A stretch of DNA of 64,000 bases from Dendrocalamus latiflorus (GCA_017311315.1 CM029626.1:30746869-30810868); one strand, 5' to 3'. Shown: positions 21,415 to 31,045, numbered from the stretch's first letter. The notes: a model not told the origin generated them from the sequence alone. Made by a program: numbers and translations.

Positions 21415-23634
21415 TGTAACACCCCAGCCAAACAATGACCTGGAATGCTACCCAACTAGAAGTAAAGCAATGTTAATTAATTGCATTATACAAAATTTTG
21501 GCAGAGCCTCCTTTGTTTATCTTTCTAAATCAGAGATTTCACAAGCAATATCGATTATAATAGACAATCCTCAAGTAATAAGTTCAATGCTAAGCAAATA
21601 GATTAAAGATTACTAAACCATTCATGGATATAATACCTAGAGAAAGACCATGAGCATCATAAATATTCTAAACTCCTATTACAATTAAAATCCAAGGGTA
21701 ATAATCAAATGGTACTTAAATAGTCCTTGCGTCTTATATTTAATTTTTTCTTCCTTTATTTCCATTATGGGTGGAACGTGTAAGTGCAACAAGACTAATC
21801 CTTATTTTTCCCCATGCATGCCGAACTCATAACGGTACCTAAAAAAAACAACAACAACAACAAGAGTGAGTACAACGACTCAGCAAATATAATAGATAGT
21901 AACAAGAACATTCATCAACATCACCTCACACATTCATCCATCAACCATATAAATAAGCCATGCTATGCAAGATGATCAAAAATCTCTTTATCTCTTTTGC
22001 ATTTTACCGGTAATGCAAAGTGTGCATCCGTGGATGCACACCCATGCTTGTACCATCTGGTACAGGGACCAATTGCCCATACTCCACAAGTATGGGGACC
22101 TTTAGCCCGTCATGCCATCAACATGACGGGGACCTCGACGCTTAGTCATCTCGTGACCAAGACTTCAATAGATCAACATGATGCATATGCGTGAATGTCT
22201 CAATAAAATAAATCTTGCATTCACATTATCCATGCACCAGAAATACTCATGAACACTGTAAATTACAATCACCCATAAACAGCACAAATACATCCTTACC
22301 ACAACCATGAACACATATATTCATATTATAGATCAAACATCGACATTCCACACTATCAATTTTTAAACCATCATTATACTTGCCTTAACCGCGAGAAAAC
22401 GGGGGACGTGCAGAAGGTGCCGCCTCTGGGATCCGTCCTCCACCTGAATAATAATTATAATATTTGCCAAGATAACAGTAGTGGATCTTAGACTAAATAA
22501 AAACACTCACAAACTAACAAAAACGTTTAACTTGATTCCAACCCCAAATCCTACAGGTCATCCTGCCCCCCTCTGTGGACAGTCAACTTCAAAAATTCAT
22601 ATCTATTGGTAAAAGAGTCCGAATAGGGTGTTCTTAGACTTTATGGAAATATAATTAAATTATCTAACTAATCCTAGTTGGTGAGCCTCCCTGAATCGGC
22701 CATCTTCTACCCGCACCATCCAATTTCTAAAACATCAATTTCACATCGGGTTCTCTGGACAGAGCACTAAAAATGCCATAACTTCCAGCCCGAGTGTTAG
22801 AATCATTATTTCTGGACCTTCCTGGAAATCTAACACAATTATATACAACTTTTATAATATGGAGATCCTCTGATTCTCCCGTTTTCTAATCGCCCAATCC
22901 AATCTACCAAAATCTGACAGAAATCTCCCGATCTGCAAAACAATCTTACAAGAAAAATCATAACTTCTGCTACAAAGGTCTGATCGATGCGTTCTAGAAC
23001 TTCATGAAAATATAACGACGTCCTCTACAACTCTCTAGGAGAAGTCCAGATCTGAATCCCCACAAAACTACCCCAAAACAGCTGTCCAACGACATCTGTC
23101 CTAGCAGTCCAGAATACCGACATTGCTACCACAATTAAAATATACATCTAATTGGGGGAAAACAGGGGTCACCCTTGACGAACCGCTGAAGAACACGAAG
23201 AACACCCCACGAACTCCCTCTCTTTCCCTTCTCCCCTTTTTCCCTTCCTCTTCCCTTCCTCTGGATCCAATCGCCTCGCTGCGATTGGTCTCCTTCCTCC
23301 GCTCGATCGGCAGCAACGGGAGATCTTTTTCACTAACAGCAGGGCGCTTCAATGGAGGAGGAGGAGGAGGTGCTGTTGGACATGGGAGGCGCAAGGGGGA
23401 GAGGGGGGTGGCGGCCACAAGGGGAGAGGAGAGGGGGAGAAGGGGTGGCGGCTAGGGTTTGGGGGAGGGGTGCCTCCCCCCTTTTTGGCCAGCCACCTCT
23501 TGGGCCAAGGCCCAGGCCCAGGTTGCCAGGATTTTCAGAAATTCCCCCTCTAAAAATCCCTATTTAACTCTTTTCTATATGGTCATTCCCTCCAATTAAT
23601 CAATTAACTCTCGAATCGCTTTTGGGGTATTACA
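21415..23634 (-). mobile_element. 3' LTR of a Del/Tekay-like Ty3 element (minus), 2,220 bp
   Basis: On the minus strand it starts TGTAATACCCC right after a polypurine tract and ends GGGGTGTTACA, giving TG...CA termini with an 11-bp near-perfect terminal inverted repeat. It contains an ACAACA microsatellite (about 21846-21862), a run of five perfect hairpins (21996-22134) and a GC-rich region (23190-23520) whose frames are shadows. No partner LTR is in the window because the element is truncated upstream. Confidence 0.7.
21996..22134. other. Run of five perfect stem-loops in the Del-like LTR
   Basis: Stems, left arm / right arm: TTTGCATT 21996-22003 / 22012-22019; TGTGCATCC 22021-22029 / 22032-22040; TGTACCA 22049-22055 / 22058-22064; CCCATACT 22076-22083 / 22089-22096; CCCGTCATG 22106-22114 / 22122-22130. 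The last three are each followed by GGGACC. Arms of 7-9 bp without mismatch, one after another, are far from random expectation. Confidence 0.85.
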
Positions 23635-23650
23635 TTCTACCCCCCTTAAA
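23635..23650 (-). promoter_or_regulatory. Polypurine tract of the Del/Tekay-like element
   Basis: The minus strand reads TTTAAGGGGGGTAGAA, immediately followed by the LTR start TGTAATACCCC. It primes plus-strand DNA synthesis in LTR elements. Confidence 0.75.
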
Positions 23651-23654
23651 CGGA

Positions 23655-24300
23655 ATTCGACCCCGAATTCTATCCACACTTACACCAAGTTTAAATCTCA
23701 GCTAAAAACTTAACCATATTAACACGCCCCTGTTGTGAATAATTCCGGATATTGCTCACGCATGCGAGACTCCAATTCCCATGTGGCCTCTCTCTCTGTC
23801 TGCTGCGACCAAAGCACCTTGACATACTTTAAAATTTTTATTCCTCCAACCTTGCACCTCGCGCACAGATGCTGGAAGATCCGAGTGATATGCCAACTTC
23901 CCGATCTGAGCCATGATCGTGAAAGGCCCGATGTACCTTGGGCTAAGCTTCCCTTTGGTATCGAACCTCACCACACCCTTGGTGGGAGATACTCTCAAGA
24001 GCACCTAATTCCCCCACCTCAAATTCCAGATCCCTTCTTCTCACATTTGCATACTAGGGCCACTTGTTCAACTGTCTTCTGGACCAAATCTGGGCCCAAG
24101 ACTACCTTTTCACCCACCACTTCCCAGCAAAGGGGTGACCTGTATCTACGCCCATACAACACTTCGAATAGTGCAGCTTTAATTTCTGGAATGGTAGCTG
24201 TTATTATAAGCGAACTCCGCTAAAGGTAGCTAATCCTACTCGTTGGTCAATGGCTTTAATGGAAACCCACACTCCAGATCTTTCAAGCACTCCCTCGATA
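23655..24300 (-). pseudogene. Ty3 integrase C-terminal remnant (Del/Tekay-like)
   Basis: At 23756-24004 the minus strand encodes LLRVSPTKGVVRF followed by GKLSPRYIGPFTIMAQIGKLAY, the classic GPF/Y module of Ty3 integrases. The run SPTKGVVRF...GKLSPRYIGPF is characteristic of Del/Tekay chromoviruses. Upstream (24010-24230, shifted frames) are degraded words of the integrase segment that precedes it, of the PFEVLYGRRYRSPLCW type. Normally an HNVFHVSxLRK motif and a chromodomain follow; here the sequence degenerates after LAYHSDLP. Upstream Pol domains are missing, so only the 3' tip of this element survives, joined to the Tat-type repeats at about 24430. Confidence 0.75.
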
Positions 24301-24435
24301 CCGTGTCATACCAAACGTGTGTACCCCACTCTAGGACCCAAGGTGGTCCTAGTGATACACCAACCTCCGAATCCTTGCAACTAACAGAAGCGACTGAATA
24401 TCCCTTGGGTTACCATTCCCTTTGGTATCGACCAC

Positions 24436-24537
24436 GTCTTATTTATATTCCAGGGAGTACGCACAAGGACAGTGCCTGCACGTGCGTGGGGGTATCCACG
24501 TCTTGTTTATACTCTGTAGAGTGCGCAGGGATAACAT
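24436..24537. repeat. Fragment of the Tat-type minisatellite (left piece)
   Basis: Two diverged units begin GTCTTATTTATA (24436) and GTCTTGTTTATACT (24500), the latter followed by GTAGAGTGCGCAGGG. They match units at 29950-30164 and 43686-44040. The piece abuts the truncated 5' edge of E1. Confidence 0.65.
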
Positions 24538-25417
24538 AACACGTACGACCATAGCGGCCAATATCAAGAATGAACTAAAGGTGAATTCGTTTCTTCAACT
24601 TCAACATATTTTAAATGAGAATATGATGCTACCTAATGATGAAAATATATATATTTGTAGCACCACATCACTTTGGAACCAATTGAAGCAAGGGTTCAAC
24701 TTGGACAGGTTTTGGAATCCAATTCGGCCTCCAGATCAATTCGGATTCAGCTTGACAAGCCAACTTCAAACGGCCATAACTTTTGATCCAGAAGGCTTCT
24801 CGGGGTCCGTGAGTACTCGTTGGAAAGATCTTGGAGTCTACTTTCAGATGGATCTGGTCTCACCTCCAAACTCCACTCGAGCAGATCAGAAACTGCGAAA
24901 CAAGTCACGTCACTTTTCCAGTCCGACTCAAAGTGGGCCGAGGGCCTTGTAACTTGGGCTATTTGGGCCGGTACTGTTCACATGAACAGTACACGCGCGT
25001 GAACAGTAACTAGGAATAGTACCACAATCCTTTTCATTAGATAAGTGTGGCTTCCCCCTCCCCTATTTAAGGAGGCCACATCCCTTTAGTTTTCCTCGGG
25101 TTTTTCTTAAGAGTTTATTCTGCTTAGCAGTTTCGCCGCATGTTCGGTTTGAGGAACCCCAACTTGTGAACTTAAACATTATTCGCAATTTCAGATTGCA
25201 TCTTTTACTCTCTTGCTTGTGTTCTCGATTCGCTTGCAGGAGATAGCCTTCTTGGCGAGGTCAATCGTGTTCGGCACGGTTGACAACCAACGGAGCAGTG
25301 GTGTAGTGATTGCGAGGGGTTCGATCTGTTTTGGTCGGAGCCTTTGGATCATCAACGTCGAGATCTCCACAATCGACTTATCAGTACCTCTCGGAAGATC
25401 GGGCCATCGTCACATCA
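24538..25417 (+). mobile_element. E1 5' LTR, truncated by 18 bp at its start
   Basis: 880 bp collinear with 29062-29941 at a constant offset of 4,524. It lacks the TGATGTGACCACGCC start seen in the 3' LTR. It contains a TATA-like CTATTTAAGG near 25065, a 22-bp palindrome with GTACTGTTCA arms at 24971-24992, and ends CGTCACATCA followed by the primer site. Confidence 0.9.
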
Positions 25418-25419
25418 GT

Positions 25420-25431
25420 TGGTATCAGAGC
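25420..25431 (+). promoter_or_regulatory. E1 primer-binding site (initiator tRNA-Met type)
   Basis: TGGTATCAGAGC, two bases after the LTR end. It is complementary to the 3' end of plant initiator tRNA-Met; complementarity fades after 12-13 nt. Confidence 0.85.
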
Positions 25432-25499
25432 AACGGTTGCCCGTGAGGTAATTCTTGTATCCCTAGTTAGTAGATTGGTTTTTTATTTCCTATAGTCCA

Positions 25500-26518
25500 G
25501 AAAAAAAATTGCCCCACAAAAAGAGTTAATTTCCGCTGTCCAAACCCCGTTGTGCCTTTCAATCTGTTAGTTTTGGTTTGCTAAATTGAATTTGTGTCCG
25601 TCATAGTATTGTCTAGTTGCTGGTCATATCTTTGTTCCATTGAAAATCCAAACAAAAAAAAATTCCCCACCCCAAACCCTAATTTCCAATTTCGGCTGAT
25701 TTTTTCCTTCCTCTGCAGCCGCCACCAAAAACATCAAATCTTTTGATTCCGAGATTATTTTTGAGTGGGACCACCGCCATTAGATTCAAAAATTCCTTAT
25801 CCATCTATCTGTAAAATTTCACGTCATTCCAGCCAGGCAGTTAAGAGATATGTGCGGTGAAAGTTGACCCAATTATCTGTTCTGAATCTGCAACAGTCAG
25901 CAGTTGTGATTTTTGTGCGAATTTCTGTGTTGGGATTCAGAAGTTGGTCCCAAAACAAAATCTGTATAAAAAGCCGTCAGAAAACAGTAAAAAAAAGAAT
26001 CAGTGAAAAAGAGGCATCTGACAAAAAGTTACGGCCGAATTACCAACGTGCTGTCCAGTGGACAGAAATCTGAAGTTTTCAGTTTTGGGTCAATCCTTGT
26101 GTTCTTCAATTCCAGATTGAATTGGATTGAATTATCTTGTATTTACCACTCCTACACTTTGCCATACACTTATTCTTAGCCTTCTTCCATCCTTGGTTGA
26201 TCAGCAACATAGGCTAAGTGCTAGATACGAACTATAATTCAATTCTATGCAATTCTGAAATGAACTGATTGTTCTCCATTGCTACCATATTGTGCCTTCC
26301 AAGCTACACCTACTCTTGATCAGAACAGGTTCCCTCTTGCAATCGTACCCACGCTCGACACAGTGTCACGAACCAGCCACCGGTTGTACCACCTGCTACA
26401 TTGGTAAGAACACTTGTAAGAGTGTGATAAGACGCTTGAGAGTGTGTGATTCTACTTCTCGCCACCTAGTAGTTGATAGGGATAATACCTTTGTGTTGTC
26501 TTTTGTTTGCTACTAACC
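25500..26518 (+). other. E1 untranslated leader, shared with E2
   Basis: About 1 kb that lines up with 34372-35381 of E2 with only scattered substitutions (roughly 92-95 percent by eye). It starts at AAATTGCCCCACAAAAAG and runs to the shared context CTAACCATGGCAGG. The segment between primer site and 25500 and the LTRs themselves are much less alike. It presumably holds packaging/dimerisation signals (inference). Small frames within it have no recognisable content. Confidence 0.75.
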
Positions 26519-29365
26519 ATGGCAGGTGAGACGTCTGATGCGCAAGAGTGTGTTTTAAAGGGAGAGCTCATGACGCTTTTGGATGAACAACGCGCTGCCA
26601 TTACTGATGACATCGATAGGAAGATGGATACAATGCAACTTTCCATCAATGAGAGCATTGCAACACTCACTACACGCCTTGAAAGAATGGTGAATCGGCC
26701 ACCAAACAATGGAGGCCAAGATCATGAGGAGGGAGATGATAATGAGAGACAAAACCGTGACGCCGGTGCTGCACGGCCACGACACCATCCTCATCAGAAC
26801 CGTCATGGTATGGGAGGTAACAATAATTTTCAGTATCACAATGCTCATGTTCATGATGACCCGTTTGCTAAAGTTAAATTTTCCATACCATCTTTTGCGG
26901 GTACCTATGATGCTGAAACTTATCTAGATTGGGAGATGACAGTTGAACAAAAATTTAATGCCCATCTAGTTCCTGAAGTGCATAGAGTCAGACAAGCTAC
27001 TAGTGAATTTAAAGATTTTGCTATCATTTGGTGGACTCAAGTAGTTAATTCTGGCTTAGCCCCTGATACATGGGATAGATTGAAGGTAGCTATGCGTGCT
27101 AGATTTGTTCCTCCTGCTTTTAAACGTGAAATGCGTAAGAAATTGCAGCGCTTAGACCAAGGTAATAGATCTGTTGAGGAATATTATCAAGAACTGCAAA
27201 TAGGCATGCTGCGTTGTAATGTTGAAGAGGATGAGGAAGATAAGATGGCTCGTTTTTATGGGGGATTAAGGCGTGAAATTCAGGACATAATTGATTACAA
27301 AGAGTATAATGAAATCAATAGATTGTTCCAGCTTGCTTGTTTGGCAGAGAAAGAATTGCAGGGTAGACAACAAAGGACAAGGAGCAATTTTGGAGGTACG
27401 TCTACATCGAGACCAACACAGGAGCAACCCAAGACAGCCCCACCTCCTGTTTTTCGAGCTGCTGCCCCCTCTGTGAGTAGGGCGCGTTCAGCAGCACTGC
27501 CACCACCATCACGAGCACCCGAGGCGAGCAAATCTACTAGTGTGCAAGCACCAGCAAAGAGCTCTTCATCGGTTGCTTCCACGGGCCGTACGACGGGCAT
27601 TGTGTGCCACCGTTGTAAAGGGATGGGCCACGTCATGAGAGATTGTCCAAGTGATGTTGAGGATGAATATGCTCTTGCAGCTAACCTTGCAGGTAGTGGT
27701 GATGAACATGAGAACAAACATGTGTTTGTGCCATTTTCTGTGACTAACAACTTGCAGGTAGTTGAGAACCATGCCAAAGAAGAGCATGAGCTGATTGAAT
27801 CACTGACCCCATTGGTTGAGAATGAAGATAAGGAGATGGATGCACTTACATCATCTGAGGAGACCCAAAAAGGTAAAGAACATGGTACTATCATCGCTCA
27901 CGGTATTGATTTGGTGCTACAACAAGACATAGAGCAACCTTGTGAGTATATACCTGTTGTAGTGCAATCTTTTGATATTCCTTGTGTTGACTTAAATAAA
28001 CCATGTGCTGATCTAAATTCTCATAATTTTGCACATGTTAAATTAATAACACATAAAGAAGTTTTGACTAGAATTTCTCCTGCTAATTCATTGTGTTACA
28101 TCATGTTGGATCTACCTATGAAATTGTCACATGCTATGGAGAAAGTTTCTGAACTTGCATGTTCGAAATTCTTATTTAGTACCTACACCCCTGGATATAA
28201 GTTTAATTTGATTGGAGATTATGATGTGGGAACTCAATTTCTTGTATATCGAATATGCATAACTTGCGATCACATGGATGAATTGAAACTTGCTATTTGG
28301 AACAACAATTCTTGTATGCTGAATCATGTTCAAAGTGAGAGGGAAGTAAAATTTAGTACTCATCCAATGCCTATGTATTCAACTCTTTTTACACCATCTA
28401 GTATAGACAATCTGAATAAAGATGATGAATTATGGCAGAACATACAAATCTTTTCACCCTGGCTAGATGAATTTGCTATTGTTCGATTGAGATATGATTA
28501 TATAGCTGGATTGTTCCTCACTTATATTTGCAAAACAAGTTGCAACAATTACTGTGTGACAAATTTTGAATTGCTCATTAACTTATATGATTACTCTTGG
28601 GTTAATAATACAATTAGCTTTTATGATTGCTGCTGTTTTATAACCTTAATTGTGCAACAACGAAAAACTGTTAAAATGGATGACATATACATATACCATG
28701 CATACACCTTGGCTTCTTTGTTATCATATTTTCAGCTTATCAAGAGCCGAGGACGGCTTTGTTTGCAAGAAGGGGAGGATGATAAGAACATGAACCCTAT
28801 GGATACAACCATATTTGCTCTACTTGTTGTTACAATTACAAGAGCTCCTACGCATCCCTTAAATTATGAGGTGAGCTCGTTTCAAAGAGATTTTACTTTA
28901 TTTGATAAAGAACTTATGATATTACATAATGAGAGTTTGTTGCGTTTGTTATCATACACCAAGATTTATGATCAAGATCATGCAATACGTGACACTACAC
29001 ATATGTTAAAACCGAGGACGGTTTTCCATCAAGAAGGGGAGGATGATGTGACCACGCCACCAACACGTACGACCATAGCGGCCAATATCAAGAATGAACT
29101 AAAGGTGAATTCGTTTCTTCAACTTCAACATATTTTAAATGAGAATATGATGCTACCTAATGATGAAAATATATATATTTGTAGCACCACATCACTTTGG
29201 AACCAATTGAAGCAAGGGTTCAACTTGGACAGGTTTTGGAATCCAATTCGGCCTCCAGATCAATTCGGATTCAGCTTGACAAGCCAACTTCAAACGGCCA
29301 TAACTTTTGATCCAGAAGGCTTCTCGGGGCCCGTGAGTACTCGTTGGAAAGATCTTGGAGTCTAA
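26519..29365 (+). CDS. E1 Gag fused in frame to a Pol-tail remnant (no enzymatic domains)
   Basis: One uninterrupted frame. An in-frame ATG exists at 26507, but the ATG at 26519 (ACCATGGCAGG, strong context, protein start MAGE) is also the conserved start in E2, so I prefer it. Residues about 120-290 are a retrotransposon Gag core closely resembling E2 (DPFAKVKF, YLDWEMTVEQKFN, FYGGLRREIQDI). A CCHC knuckle CHRCKGMGHVMRDC follows at about 363. Residues about 400-745 have no match I recognise: no D-T/S-G protease, no YxDD, no DDE. Around 750-810, QEGEDD...VTITRAPTHPLNYEVSSF parallels E2's Pol C-terminus (QEGEDD...PITRARARQLNLQVSSF). A second QEGEDD lies at the PPT, and the frame runs about 320 bp into the 3' LTR. 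I infer a trans-complemented Gag of an internally deleted element. Confidence 0.8.
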   Translation: MAGETSDAQECVLKGELMTLLDEQRAAITDDIDRKMDTMQLSINESIATLTTRLERMVNRPPNNGGQDHEEGDDNERQNRDAGAARPRHHPHQNRHGMGGNNNFQYHNAHVHDDPFAKVKFSIPSFAGTYDAETYLDWEMTVEQKFNAHLVPEVHRVRQATSEFKDFAIIWWTQVVNSGLAPDTWDRLKVAMRARFVPPAFKREMRKKLQRLDQGNRSVEEYYQELQIGMLRCNVEEDEEDKMARFYGGLRREIQDIIDYKEYNEINRLFQLACLAEKELQGRQQRTRSNFGGTSTSRPTQEQPKTAPPPVFRAAAPSVSRARSAALPPPSRAPEASKSTSVQAPAKSSSSVASTGRTTGIVCHRCKGMGHVMRDCPSDVEDEYALAANLAGSGDEHENKHVFVPFSVTNNLQVVENHAKEEHELIESLTPLVENEDKEMDALTSSEETQKGKEHGTIIAHGIDLVLQQDIEQPCEYIPVVVQSFDIPCVDLNKPCADLNSHNFAHVKLITHKEVLTRISPANSLCYIMLDLPMKLSHAMEKVSELACSKFLFSTYTPGYKFNLIGDYDVGTQFLVYRICITCDHMDELKLAIWNNNSCMLNHVQSEREVKFSTHPMPMYSTLFTPSSIDNLNKDDELWQNIQIFSPWLDEFAIVRLRYDYIAGLFLTYICKTSCNNYCVTNFELLINLYDYSWVNNTISFYDCCCFITLIVQQRKTVKMDDIYIYHAYTLASLLSYFQLIKSRGRLCLQEGEDDKNMNPMDTTIFALLVVTITRAPTHPLNYEVSSFQRDFTLFDKELMILHNESLLRLLSYTKIYDQDHAIRDTTHMLKPRTVFHQEGEDDVTTPPTRTTIAANIKNELKVNSFLQLQHILNENMMLPNDENIYICSTTSLWNQLKQGFNLDRFWNPIRPPDQFGFSLTSQLQTAITFDPEGFSGPVSTRWKDLGV
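28747..28783 (+). repeat. Second, internal PPT-like segment of E1
   Basis: CCGAGGACGG...CAAGAAGGGGAGGATGAT occurs here and again at 29012-29048, where it is the true PPT and LTR start. Both copies are translated in the same frame (...QEGEDD). It looks like a relic of an older LTR edge retained inside the element. Confidence 0.75.
29031..29043 (+). promoter_or_regulatory. E1 polypurine tract
   Basis: AAGAAGGGGAGGA directly abuts the 3' LTR start TGATGTGACC. The E2 tract AAGAGGGTGAGGA at 40006-40018 is homologous. Confidence 0.85.
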
Positions 29366-29941
29366 TTTCAGATGGATCTGGTCTCACCTCCAAACTCCAC
29401 TCGAGCAGATCAGAAACTGCGAAACAAGTCACGTCACTTTTCCAGTCCGACTCAAAGTGGGCCGAGGGCCTTGTAACTTGGGCTATTTGGGCCGGTACTG
29501 TTCACATGAACAGTACACGCGCGTGAACAGTAACTAGGAATAGTACCACATCCCTTTTCATTAGATAAGTGTGGCTTCCCCCTCCCCTATTTAAGGAGGC
29601 CACACCACTTTAGTTTTCCTCGGGTTTTTCTTAAGAGTTTATTCTGCTTAGCAGTTTCGCCGCATGTTCGGTTTGAGGAACCCCAACTTGTGAACTTAAA
29701 CATTATTCGCAATTTCAGATTACATCTTTTACTCTCTTGCTTGTGTTCTCGATTCGCTTGCAGGAGATAGCCTTCTTGGCGAGGTCAATCGTGTTCGGCA
29801 CGGTTGATAACCAACGGAGCAGTGGTGTAGTGATTGCGAGGGGTTCGATCTGTTTTGGTCGGAGCCTTTGGATCATCAACGTCGAGATCTCCACAATCAA
29901 CTTATCAGTACCTCTCGGAAGATCGGGCCATCGTCACATCA
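29044..29941 (+). mobile_element. E1 3' LTR, complete (898 bp)
   Basis: TGATGTGACC...CACATCA, starting right after the PPT. The TGATG start matches the E2 LTR start TGATGAGGAC. Its last 880 bp pair with the 5' LTR. The Gag-fusion frame ends inside it at 29365. It is followed directly by minisatellite DNA. Confidence 0.9.
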
Positions 29942-30164
29942 ACATCCGCGTCTTATTTATACTCCGTAGAGTGCGCGCGGAGGCGTCCCTCCGCTGCGTC
30001 TTGTTTATACTCCATAGAGTGCGTGCGGAGGCGAACCCCAACGCTACGTCTTATTTAGGTCCGTAGACTGCGAGCGGAGGCGAGCCTCCGCGCGTTGCTG
30101 GCGGTGAAATTGCGTGCGGAGGCGAACCTCGACGCTACGTCTTATTTATACTCCGTAGAGTGCG
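29942..30164. repeat. Tat-type minisatellite, middle piece
   Basis: Units start GTCTTATTTA / GTCTTGTTTA at 29950, 29998, 30048 and 30139 (spacings 48, 50, 91). These are the same short/long unit types as the 43.7-44.0 kb array. It is cut by the NC element at 30165 and continues at 43686. Confidence 0.85.
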
Positions 30165-30740
30165 TGTGTGTAGGGACCCAAATATTAATATCCGGCATCC
30201 TCTGTGATTCCACCACACTATTCCCTGGATCAGTAGATAGTGCTCACAGTTACAGTAATGAATATCAAAAATACATATCATGCGGAAGCGTAAATATAAT
30301 AGTAGACTTACTCATGGGCCGATTAGGCCGAAATCAATAAATTGCAGCAGCGGAAGAACGAGCACCCAGGTGGGACCTTCAGGACATGCCCACAGGCAGC
30401 CAACTGGAGGTTCGCGACCTAGCCCTTGACATCTTCATCTTCTCTGCCAGCTTGTCCAATCTTGATGCTGAGGCGAGGTGATTTGATTCTTGATTCTGAA
30501 TTTTGTCGCAAAAGCGAGCGTGAGCACTCCAACCCCGTGCTCCGCGAGCCAATACACAGAATGCAAATAAATAGTATGCATGGCTTAACAAAGGAGAGGC
30601 TCGGGTTATTTTATTTGCCAAAAGTCGCTTTTAGTGACACTATTTTTATTCAATCATAGTGTTATTAATTTTACCTTAACTCCACACGGCAATGGCCATA
30701 ATTGACTTAATCCACCGAGATTACACTTCCTATATTTATT

Positions 30741-31045
30741 GCTGTCTAAGACTCCGAACAGCGAGTGGCATTATTTAATTAATCCACCGAACATACTCTT
30801 TCTATACTGCATGCTGTCTAAAACTCCAAACGGCGTATTTCATCAATTGTACAATTCACCAATCAATTGTTGCCTAAATCCCCAAACAACGAGTATCATA
30901 ATTTATATAATTCACCAATCAATTGCTGTCTAAAACTCCAAACAGCTAGTGACATCATTTATCTAATCCACCGATCATGCACTCGTTGCTGCCTAAGACT
31001 CCAAGCAGTGAGGGTCATCCTTTATTTAGATCCACCAATATCTTT
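30741..31045. repeat. Imperfect tandem repeat, about 56-72 bp units, five copies
   Basis: Units begin GCTGTCTAAGACTCC / GCTGTCTAAAACTCC / GTTGCCTAAATCCCC at 30741, 30813, 30869, 30925 and 30988, each followed by an AACAGCGAG-like word and by ATTCACCAATCA or TCCACCGA. Single TCCACCA words continue as far as about 31640. The plus-strand frames here are a by-product of the repeat. Confidence 0.75.

Larger units (their letters stand above)
24538..29941 (+). mobile_element. E1: gag-only non-autonomous Ty3 element (CRM-like family)
   Basis: Plus-strand element: 5' LTR (first 18 bp missing), PBS, about 1.1-kb leader, one 2.8-kb open frame with Gag but no protease/RT/integrase, PPT, 3' LTR. It lies in the Tat minisatellite: array units occur immediately left (to 24537) and right (from about 29950). 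Because the 5' tip is lost, no target duplication can be checked. The LTRs show about nine differences over 880 aligned bp by eye, so the insertion is recent but older than E2. Its leader and Gag resemble E2 (33368-40936), which could supply the missing enzymes; that dependence is inferred. Confidence 0.85.

Noticed and set aside
22010..22140. A CRISPR-like array
   Set aside because: The hairpin arms differ in sequence from unit to unit and there are no identical repeats with spacers; eukaryotic LTR context.
23123..23567. GC-rich frames of 70-110 codons on both strands
   Set aside because: They lie inside the Del/Tekay-like LTR between its ends, overlap on opposite strands, and consist of Gly/Arg/Pro runs.
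29834..30340. Frames spanning the end of the E1 3' LTR and the minisatellite
   Set aside because: They cross an element boundary and gain length from repeat units.
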